DNA from: an uncultured Eubacteriales bacterium | Lineage (GTDB): Bacteria; Bacillota; Clostridia; Christensenellales; CALVMC01 | Reading direction: 5' to 3' | Assembly (NCBI GenBank): GCA_949296455.1 | Contig: CASFOZ010000004.1 | Span: 91,436 to 155,435 of the forward strand | DNA: 64,000 bases | In this document: piece by piece, positions 49,035 to 61,000 of the stretch | How the letters are laid out: each line of letters starts with the position of its first letter | How positions within the stretch are numbered: position 1 is the first letter of the stretch | The notes under the pieces: model-generated | Told to the model about the DNA's origin: nothing | Database searches by the model: none | Seen by the model: the letters and a program-made list of their open reading frames with translations, nothing else | Made by a program: the position numbers and the translations under genes

Positions 49035-52000
49035 ATGAGATTGCAGAGAAGTGCGGTATATAATTTACTTAAAATTTTAACCGCTGCGATTTTAATTGCA
49101 GTTATATTTTCTTCTGTATTTTGTTTCGGTAACAATTCCGTTAATAATTCTTTTTTAGCAAATAATTCGTTTTCAGACTCGGTTGCGGAAAATGTATCTT
49201 CTTCAGGCACAATAGGAGCGAACATTTCGACTATCGATGAAAATATTCCCGAAAAAAAAATTACCGCAAATTCAGATTACAAAAATAATCCCGCATACGA
49301 TTATCGTGAAAATTATACACAGATTAAAACCGCAGCACAACTTAAAGAATTTATAGAAGCTACGGCTCCCACGGCTCCTTCCGAAAACGCTTCTCAGGAA
49401 GAAAAAGATAAATATGCCGTCGATTTAGTTAAATATAACAACGCTTATCTTGCAAACGATATAACCGGTTTCTGGTGGTTTTATTACGAAGACAATAATG
49501 TATTTTTTGATACAAATCCTTCTTTGGCAGAAGGTCGCTCTCTTTACGGTAACGGTTATACCGTAGAACTTAACGGCGGGGAGATAGGAAGCGAATCGAG
49601 TCCTTTAAATTATGGATGGCCATATGTTACAGACGGGTTTTCGTTTTTTGTTTCTCAGAATGCGGGACTTATTTCAAATGTAAATTTTGTAGTTAAAAAT
49701 AATATTTATGTTACTATTCGAAGTTTTGACGGTAACACTAATAATATTGCGAATTTCGGTACGGTAGTAGGTAAAAATTCAGGCAGTATTTTTAACTGTT
49801 CGCTGACAGTGGAAAGCAAAGTAAAATTTATTTCTTCGGTAAACCGTAATGTTGTAAACGCTGGCGGTTTTGTAGGCGACAGTTCGCAAGGGACGATATC
49901 CGGTCTCAGTGTAACTTATAAGGCGGGCAGCGGTTTGTATATCGATTCTACCGCATGCGCTTCCGGTGGCACAATTCGGATGGGCGGAGCGATAGGGTAT
50001 GTAAATTCAACCGCTTCGAATATCAACAATATAAAGGTCTTTACAGATGATGCTAACGGCGCCGTGTATATGAGCGCTGACAGCAGCGAAAGCGTATCAG
50101 GCAAGTACATAGGCGGCGTTATAGGATATTGGGGTAATGATACTCTCAGATTAAACGGAATTATAAACGATACCCTTTTTACTTACAGATACAAAGGTGC
50201 GGCGCCTACAATCAGTTATACATTAAACTGTTCGTCAAGTATATCCATAAGCGATCAGAATGTTCAGAATATTTTTTACACAAGAGCTTCAAAATCCTTA
50301 ATTTCATACATGCAAAATAATCCTTATGCAAAATGGGGATTAACCGTAAAAGATTCTGTTATTAAACTTTTATCCGATTATTACACCGTAAGCGGATTCG
50401 GAACCGGCAGCGGTAGCGGAGCGGATATAGTTTCATCAAAAACAGACGGCTTGAATATAACATTCAAAACTACCGCCGTCGGGGAAAGCGGAAGTTATAC
50501 AAACGGAAACAAGGTTCTCGTTCTCGGAAGTTCCCAAAAAGTACTTGAAAGAATTTATACGGCAGACGGCTCTCTTTCCAATGCTACCGAAACCGTAAAT
50601 AACGGAAATAATTTAAATTTATTTTTAACACTTTATCAGCAAGAGAGCGAAAGTCTTGCCGAAAAAAATATCGCCGTTAAAGATAAAATAGTCTATGTCA
50701 CGGTTGACGAAAATGCAACTTATCTGAAAAATCCGTCATCAGGCTCAAATGGACACGGACTTACACTAAGTTTTCTTCAAAGAGGTAAAGCCGTAAGACA
50801 GAATGCGTCAAAAAGTTTTGCCTTTACGGGAAATTCCAACGCAAACAGTTTACTGTCCAATTATGATTTTTATAATGCAAACGGCAATCTATTAAGCGGT
50901 TTTGAAAAATGCGTCATGGCAGATAACGGCGACGGTAACTATATTCAGGAGAATCTTGCATATACCGGAACTTACAGCGCATATGTTGCGTCTTCGCAAA
51001 ACGACTATACATTTAATGGCGTATCCGTGGATATAGACAAATCGGTTTTTGCTTATGTCGATTTTAATTCTACGGTTATTTTCGCTGACGATATAGAAAA
51101 AACCACAGTTACAGTATCGGCTCTTACTGCTTCCGATTTTACTTACAGTCAAGGAAGCACGGACAGTAACGGTTGGAGAAGAGGACTCGATAATATTAGT
51201 TTTAAATTAAGCAATACAAATGCGATAAATAGTTCAACTTTATACGGTATTTATTATTCTTATTTCAATTCGGATGAAATCAATTTCGTATCCTTTTCAG
51301 AACTTAACAGTGCAGGTTCGGTTACCATAAATTCAGGTACAATAGAAATATCCAAGCTCTTTTTCCCGGGTATTAACGGCAATAACGTGAATGTCGTTTT
51401 AGGGTTAGGCGCTAAAGCGGGTGACAGAATTTATCAAATTGCAGAGGTCGGGAGAGTTGAAATTTTAAAAATTGATTCTTCATCCGACGATGTGGGCGAA
51501 GTTTATTTAAGCGGTCAAACCGTAAACGGCGAAATGTACTCTTTAAAAACCGAAGATATCGTAAGTTTTGAAAAAATATCTTCGGATACCTTTAATATAA
51601 ATTACGGTTCTTTGAACAGTTTATATTTCGGATATGCAAAATACTCGCAAGATAACGCACCGACAATTGACGACGGAGATTTTAAAAAGATAAATCTCAA
51701 CTCCGCAAACAGCGTTACGCTTGCCGATTTAGGCTTTACCGAAAATACGCCGGAAGGAAAATATTATCTTGCATTTTATCTTCAGGACGAACTCGGAAAC
51801 AAGGGTGAAACAAGTTATTTAACTGTTAATTTTCAGTTTGCTCTGCCTTATTTTTCCGTTTCTTCAATTTCGGCATCAAATAATTATTACGGAACATGGA
51901 CAAATCAAAATGTAACTCTTAATATCGCAAACAAAACACTTTTCGGCGATAGCAATATTACAGTTCAGTATTATTACAGGGCTGCCGGTTCGGGCGAGCT

Positions 52001-55000
52001 GACATGGAATTTAATGCCCGAAAGCGGACTTATTATAAGCGATAGCGCAAATACTTCATATGAGTTCAGAGCCGTAAAAAGTTTAGGGAATATTAACGAG
52101 TATTATATCGAATATATTTGTCCCGATACATTTGAGGTAAAAATCGATAAAAGAGATTTATCTTCGGTATTTACGGGACTCAGCGCATATTCCGTAAAAG
52201 ATGACGGCAGTAAAAGTTTATTGAATTTAACCCAAGCAATTATCGGAAATTATTCCCATTATACCACAGAATGGTTAAACGACAGTTTACAGATACTTAT
52301 GAATCTTTCAAATGTATCTTCTTCCAATCTCAGTCCGATTTATTTTGAATATTCCGTGGGAACAGGCGAAAATTTAGTATGGCTAACTTACGACAGCGAA
52401 CAAGGGGTCTTCATTGATTACGATTCAAATACTTCAGTGGTTTTAAGAGCCAGAAACGAAGCCGGAAGTCAAGAAGTTTTGTATTTTTATACTAAGGTTC
52501 TCAAATCCTTATCGGATTTTAAAACCGAACTTTACAGAGTTAATTCCTCTTCTTCGAAAATAAGCGAAGGAGATTTGATATTAAACGGCGAAAGCCTTAA
52601 TATAAACATTTCGCTTTACAAAAGTGATTTTGCAATAAATGTACCGTTTGATGTAACGGTATCAGATAATTATAATTTTTCGAATATACTTTATCAAACA
52701 ACTTCGTTAGTGCCGGGTTCTGACAAACTTCTTTCTTCCATAAGCGTAGGGCAGAGCGAAGAAAGTGATATAGTCTTATCAACTTCTTTCAACGGTTATT
52801 TATATATCAGGCTTTTTGCAGTGTCCGGCGAAAGAATAATTCCCGTAAGAGTAAAAATCGATTGCAGCGGTCAAGTTGCGCTATCGAATAATATTACTAA
52901 AATTTCCGACAATAACAATTTAACTGCCTTATCTAATAAATTCGGAGGCAAAGATGTTTATTATTCCGATAATAACGTACTTCTTGTACCTGAACTTTTA
53001 AATAACGGATTTAATTTTTATTTCATTAAATATTCCATAAACAAAGTAGAGACTTTATCCGAAAGCGTTACAAAGACATACAGCTATTATAACAGACCTA
53101 TTAATTTAGGAGAGGGTTTGTATTATATTTCTTACACGGTAAATTATAAGTCGGGCAGTGACGATAGCGTCTTGTCCGGAAAAGATAAGGAATTTTATCT
53201 TATTGTCGACTATAATAACGGACCGGAAATTTTAATTACCGCAAACAACGAGAATGGTAAATACGAAATTATAGGCGATGAGGAAAACGCACAGTGGAGC
53301 AGTTCTTCCATTTACATTTCCATAATAAATTCAGGGCTTTTTTACGGCTCTTACACCTATTCCGTTTCATTTGAAAAAGACGGAGAGTCTGTTTCAAATT
53401 TAAACTTTTTAAATGAAAGTTTCAGCGGAAGTTCCATTTCCGTGACAAAAAACTCTTTGGAGGCTCTCAATTTTTCATTTAAAAAAGACGCTCAGTATAA
53501 CGGAGTTTATAAATTAACGGTAAATATAAGGTCGGCTCTCACAGGAATAAGTACGGAATACTCTTATTTTGTCAAAACTGACTTTTCCGAACCTTCGGAT
53601 ATAAATTATGATTTGTATAAAACCGATAACGGAACAAGTTCCGATTATGCTGAAGGCGGTTGGTCGGATGAGTCGGTAAGAATTCAGATTTCTTTGAGTT
53701 CTTTAAATATAAGCGGAAATACGGTAAGTTACAGCACTGACGGCGGATTTAATTGGAATATGCTCACTAAATCGGGTAATTTCTATAATATCGATTTTAC
53801 CGCAAGCGGTATATATAATGTTATTATACGAAATGAGGCAGGGAACGGAACTTATAACGATTCTCAGACTATTATTATTAAAATAGACAAAGAGTTACCT
53901 TCGTTTGTCTACCATGTTATTTATGATATTAATAATAATAATCATTATTTATATTTAAAAGATACTTCTTTAAGCGGGAGTACGGTCGGCGTGACTTTCG
54001 GAGAAACAGCATTAACATCTTCCGATTCCGATATTCCTTATTACGATTACCGCTATAATATTACAAATCTCTCGGAAAATGACAGTGTTACAGTTAGTCT
54101 TTCAAACAGTGCAGGAAAAACATACAGTCAAAGTATTTTGGCAGCGAAACTTAAAAAAATAATAAATATTTCAATAGAATATATAACTGCAAATAACGGA
54201 AATCAGATTATTTATACTCAGGATTTCAATACAGATAAATTAGTTATTAAATTTTATGTAAGCAATGCACTTAAAGATTTTGCGTCAAGCATTGAAAATG
54301 CTTTAAAAAGTGAGTTGGGTTATTCATACGACAAAAGCGGAAATGTCGGAGTTTACAATATAGGATTTTCTATAAGTGAAAGCGATATCAGAAATTTATT
54401 GAATAATTCTATAAGCGGGCTTAATGATTATCAGTTGATTTTAAGCGGTACTACTTTTGAAATTTTACCTTTAAAAATCGATGTTACTTTTAAAGAATCT
54501 GATAAAGACTATGACGGAGCAAATATATCTCTTTCCGAATATACAGAAATTGCGGTAAACAGCTCTCATTCATCGGCGGTACAAAATTTAACCGATATAC
54601 AGTTAAGTCAGATTAAAGAAGGTCTTACATTTACCATAAAAAAGGGAAGTACTGTTTTCGATAAAATTTCGGACTCAGGTGAATACGATATATCGATTCT
54701 CGGTATTTTAAACGATAACTATGAGATTGTAAATAAATACTATAAAGATTCCGAAGGAGCAATTATATCGGGGGCAAATTCTTCGAAATTTACCGTAAAT
54801 AAAGCGGGACTGAAAGTTATTATTAACGGAGAATTATCGAAAATTTACAGTGAAAGCGATCCTTTATTTACATATCTCATTTTAAATAACGATACTCAAT
54901 CTATATCAAGCGAAATTTTAAATTCCAACGATATTCAAAACAGTTTTGCCGTCAGCATTATAAGAAGCAAAGGTGAAAATGCGGGTAAATACAATATTAC

Positions 55001-58000
55001 CGTTAAAGTTACCTACATAGGCGGCGGAATTCAGAATTTTGTCGTAGATACCGTTTTGCTTAACGGAAGTGATATTCAGGCTGAAATTGAAAATAATAGT
55101 TTTGTTTTTGAAGAAGTTTTTGAAATATTTAAAAAGCAGGTTTTATTTGAGTTAAACGAAAATTATGTCAATTTAACCTACGGAGAGCCTTTCCCTTCGG
55201 TAACCGAACTGTTTACTGTCAATACCGCAAACGTGAACATTTCCGACCTTGCAAATATACTTACAGGTTATAGTTTAAAAAATAGTTATAATAATTATAC
55301 CATTTCATTTAACGGCGGGACTAGTGCCGTCATTGCGGGTAGTTATCAGGTATTTTTAAATTCCGTTAGCACTTCCAATTATGATTTGGTACTTATAGGA
55401 AGCGATACTTTTACAGTTTCCAAAAGGCCTTTAACTATAAAATTCAACAAAGCCTTTTTCGAATACGGCGAATATACCTACGGTTCAATAATGAACTCAA
55501 CCGATGAGTTTTACGATATTGTTTCGGGAAATATCGCTTTAATGGATTTTGAAAGGGCGAATTTTAAACTGGTTAATTTTTCATTCGGGGAAAATTATGT
55601 GTTAACCGATTTAATACCCGTTTCAGACAACAATACAATAACGGTGAGTTTTGACGGAAACTATTCGGTTACCGTCAGCAAAGATTCAGTAAACTATTTT
55701 TCGGGATACTTTACTTTTGAAGTAGTAAAGGCTAATATTTTGGTTACGGTTCCCGATATTTTGCAGGAATACAATTCAAGACTTACTCCGGCTACTTTTG
55801 TAAGTACTGCTAAATCTAATATTCAATTTACATTCACAAGTGACACTATAAAAAGCAATTTAATTAATTTAAATTTACAACAGTATTTAAATTTTGTTTT
55901 TTACAACCAAGGTATACCTGCTTCTTCGAGTAGTCTCGATTGCGGTTCCTATTATATTACGATGAGTATAAACAACGATATCGAAGGAATCGGCTCATAT
56001 AATTTCATACTTAACAATAACGGTAATATAAACGTCAATATTTACAGAAACGATTTTTACGATGATTTTGCATCGCTATTTAACGGTATCGATGTAGGTA
56101 AAATCTCCTTTTATTACGGTGACTTCAATTCAGAAGAGCAAATTGCCGAAAAATTATGGAATTTAGCAATGCCTTCTATAAATTTTTCGCAAAGCGGTTT
56201 CTATATAAATTTATCAAAGTCGCTTAACGATATTACATTATTCAACGACTTATATTTAGGTTCTGCAAATTATGTGGAACTTAGTTACACCGTTAATTTC
56301 ACTTCCGATTCCAATTATTCTATATCGGGAAGAAACAGTTTTACTTTTACCGGCAGTCTCATAATACTTAAAAGTCAGAAAGAAGTTAATTTCAGTTCAT
56401 TGAATTTCATGTACGGGGATGCGACAAACGAATCAGAACTCAAAGAACTTTTAAAACAATTTCTTTTGTCCGGTCAAGGATACACCGTAATTAATAACGA
56501 CAGCAGTCAGATTTCAGGCTCTTACTTTATAGGTATAAGCGGCGGCCAGACAAGTTCGGACTCAAAACTTCCCGAACTTTTTATAGACGAATTGGTTTAC
56601 AGTTTAACCGATTTCGATTTTAAAAAGGTGGGAGTGCAGCAATCTATAAAGATTTCTTTAAGTAAAAACGGTATATTTAACGGATATTATACTATACCCC
56701 AAAATTACAGCAATCTAAATGTTACAATAAATAAAAGAACTTTGACATTATCCTATCCTTATACCGTAAAGCAGTATGACGGGGCAAACACTATAACGGG
56801 AATAGATATAACTAAATTAGCACTTGTCGGAGTTATTGAAAACGATAATATTATTTTAGATACAACTGTTTTTCTAAATAGCTTTATTTTAAGCGGGGCG
56901 GCAGTAGGGTTTCAGAATTTAAATATTTATCTTAACAGCGGTACGCAGTCCGTTCTTAAAGGTGACGACAGAAATTTATATGATTTACAGATTTTAATTT
57001 ATAAAGACGATCTTCTTTATGTAACCGTTTTAAACGCAGTCGAAATAGTTAAAAGAGATATAAGTATAACATTTAAAGATGTTTTAAGCAAAGAATATGA
57101 CGGTAACAACTTAATTGTAATTCCTCAAAATAAAAAATTGTCCGATTATATTGAAATTGCAACTTCCGGAATAAGCAGCAGTTATATAAGTTTAAGTTTG
57201 AGCGGTAGCGATTTAACCGTTAAATTCGGAGACTATAATAATTCGGAATTATTCAATATTCAATTGAAAGTTTATTATGAAACAGTTAATGCCGGAATGG
57301 TAAAAATAATATGGGAATTGAATTCCAATTTCGAAAATGTCAACATATTAAACAGTTATACATTAAACGGACAGATAACGGCAAGGCAAATAGAAATTTC
57401 AAACTTATCGAAAACTTACGATTCACTTTACAGTAATACGATTTTCAGTAACGGGCAAATAGCAGAAGGTTTTAATTTCGATATTACAGGTTTTATCGAT
57501 GATAATAATTTGACAAGCGAAGAAAAAAATCTTGTAATAACCGCTTATTTTGATAGTGCGAATGTAGGGGGAAGCAACGTAACTTTTAATTTCAGAGGAA
57601 GTTCTAATTATGTTCTCGATGTTCTCGGCAGTACAACCGGTCAGGCAACAATTAATAAAAGAATTGCAAGAGTCGATTTAACGAATGTAGAAAAAGAGTA
57701 TGCGGGAAATAATTCCAAAACAGCTTTAATTTTAAATACAGATTATACGCTGACAGGTATTCTTTCCGTTCACAACTTTACCGTTATATTAAATTTGGAT
57801 ACTGCTTCGGTAGGCGAAAATAAAACTATTACCATTGAATTGAGCGCAGTAAGCAGCGTTTTGAATTGCTACGAACTCGAAGTTTATTTTAACGGAATAA
57901 AACAGACCGTTACCCAAAGCACAGAGTCAAATAAATATACCTTAGACATCGGTAAAACTTTAAAAAGAAAAATCAGCGTTTCAGGGGTATTCAATACCGA

Positions 58001-61000
58001 GTATGACGGGTTGAAAGATTTCAGTATCGATAAAAGTTTCCTTTACGGAATTTTAAGTGAAGATATAAATATTATCGATTCAATAAAAGTAAGTTACGGT
58101 TCGGTTTTAATTCCGTCAAGTTATTCAGGTGTAAACTTAACTTATACAATTAATTATATCTCAAATATTTCGCAAACGGAAAAAACTGCATTTACAAATA
58201 ACTATGATACCGAAAATTTATCGGCAGACGGTTTTACTTTAAATGTTTCAAATAAAAAAATATACCTTACATATTTTGCGCCGTCTAATTTCACATACGG
58301 AACAAATATTGATTTTTCACAATATATTACCCTTACCGATTCGCAAGGTGCGCCTTTTGTAATAAACGGCGATACTTACAATAATTATTCGGGCATAGCA
58401 AAAGAAGATTTCGGATTGTCGTTTGCTTATGCTTCTTCGCAACTTCCGGATTACTTCTCTTCTTCCGTTATGAGTGACGCAGGAAATTATATTCTGAGAG
58501 TAGCAAGCAGCGGAAATAAGGTTTCCTATTTTACGCTTTATAACGGAAGCACAAGCGGTTCATATTTTAATTTCCGGTATTCGATATTAAAAACTTCTGT
58601 CTTAAACGATGTTTTTGATTTATTTGTACCTTCGTACGAAGGAACACTTCTTACGGAAAATAATGTTTTTGTATATCAGGAAGTACTTCAAAAATTATCC
58701 GTTCCTTGTTCCGTTACTTTTAACGGGGAAAGATATATTATCAATATTTCCGATATTTCGGTATTTAAAATAGTTAACGGAAATAGAATAAATGCTGATT
58801 TACAGTTTGCTCAAAATAATTATAATCAGTTTGTCGCAACCGTTCAAAATGCAGGTAATTATGTAATCGAAATAAGCGTCAATAGTTTTTCGGGTACGAA
58901 TTATAATAAAACAAAAAAAGAATTTACATTCAGTGTAGCAAAAAAAGAAATTACATATTTAATTACTAACGATATCGGAGCCGTATCTTCCGAATATTCC
59001 GAAGACGGAATCGCTTTATACATTTCAGGCGACACCGATTATATAGAATCCTATAAATGGGAATATACAAATCTATCAAGCGGAAATTCAGGCTCTTCCG
59101 ACCAGTCAAAGTTAACACTTCTCGATGTAGGCGAGTACCTTATAACTCTTTCGGTAACTCTTAAAAATGCAGATGATAACTATATTGTAAGAATACTTAA
59201 CAATAATTATTCTTTTACCGTATCGACTAAAAAAATCGCTGTTTCGAATTTTGAAATTTCATTACTTAAAATGAATGATACCGTAACGGAAAGTCAAACC
59301 GCTATTCAAAGCAATATATTAAATTATTACAGCGATTACGATTACAGAAGCAGTGTAAGTTATACACTCAATTATGTTTTTAATGATATCATAAGCGATT
59401 TGGATTATAAATTCGTGTTCGTTGATAACTCCGGAAATGAAATTGATACAGTAAGAAATGCAGGTATTTACAATATCAAATTTGTGCCGATGGGTTCTTT
59501 TGCGGATAAATATGAAATTGTCGGCGGAAATATTGTTGCGGTATTCACAATAAATAAAATTAATCTGACTAATGAAATGCTTTTCGGTGAAGACTATGCA
59601 GACGGAAAAATTTCAAAGGTTTATAAAGCTTCGGTTTTCACTTTCAATGATTTGTCGGAAAAAGGTATAAGCGATGTTATAAATGAATTAAAGTCAAGCG
59701 GTGTATTTACAGAACTTACAAATAATAACGTATCGGAATTGTATAATGCAGGTTCCTACAGTATCCATTTAAAAATTACGAGTTCGTCGAATTACAATGA
59801 CTTTAATTCCGATATCAATTTCGAAATTAATCCTTATACTCTATATTATAATATTTATGCAAGTAGTTTAAACTATACCGGTTTGGATTTATCGGGTAAT
59901 ATTACTTATTCTTTAAAAACCGGAGAAGGCTTCGAAAACAATATTCCGTATCCCAGTGACACTATATCTCCCGGAATAAAAATTTATAATCTTTTGGGAG
60001 AACAAACTTCTCTTATTAATCAGGGAGATTATAAAATTTCCATTGACTTGCGCTCTTCCAATTATAGGGCAGTGCTACTTTCGGGAAATATCGATGAGGA
60101 CGGTTATTTCAGAATTTCCGTTGGAAAATCAGGTATTACTTTAAATTGGATTAAAAGAAATTTCGTTTTCGGACAACTTTTAAGTTCAACCAGCCTTATC
60201 AATACTTTTAATATTTCGGGGCTTATCGGCAGTGACAGCGTTTCGCTTATTATTTATATGCAAGATTCAAACGGTATAAATTATCCTTATAGCACCGACC
60301 TTAATGCCGGTACTTATACTATGATAATTTCTCTTGCCGAGGGAGTTTCATCGAACAGCAATTATACTCTTATGTATGGCGGAGTTCCCGTCGGTTCTGT
60401 AAGTTATAATGACGTCGTTATTGAAAAGCAGAATATCAATATAACGCCTTCAAGTTACAGCAAATCATTCGGAAGCAATGACCCGGATTTTGTTATTCAC
60501 ATAAGAAGAGGGAACTTTAACATTACCATTACTCTTGAAAGACAAGCCGGAGAGACAGTAGGAATTTATGATTTTATAGGTATTAAAAATATAGATAACG
60601 ATAACTTTACCGCTTCCATTATAAACGGCGAAGGGAAATTCAGTATAAATAAATTAAAAGTTGAAATCGAGCCTAATGTCTATAACAAGATTTACGGAGA
60701 AAGCGAAGGGCAAATTATAGGTCAAAAACAATTATTATTGGATAACGGTTATAGTTATGATTTAAAATATATTTTGACAAGACAATCCGGAGAAAATGTA
60801 GGGGCATATTCATTCATTTCCGCCGAATTTTTCAACGAAAGCGACAAGTCGAATTTTGATTTAGTCGTTGTGAACGGCGCAGGTAAATTTATAATCAACC
60901 CCAGAACCGTTTCGTTAAACTATAACAATTTTACCGATGAAGAAAAAGCTTTATTTACAAAGCAGTACGGGTATAAAGACCCGAATATTGTCGTTAATTA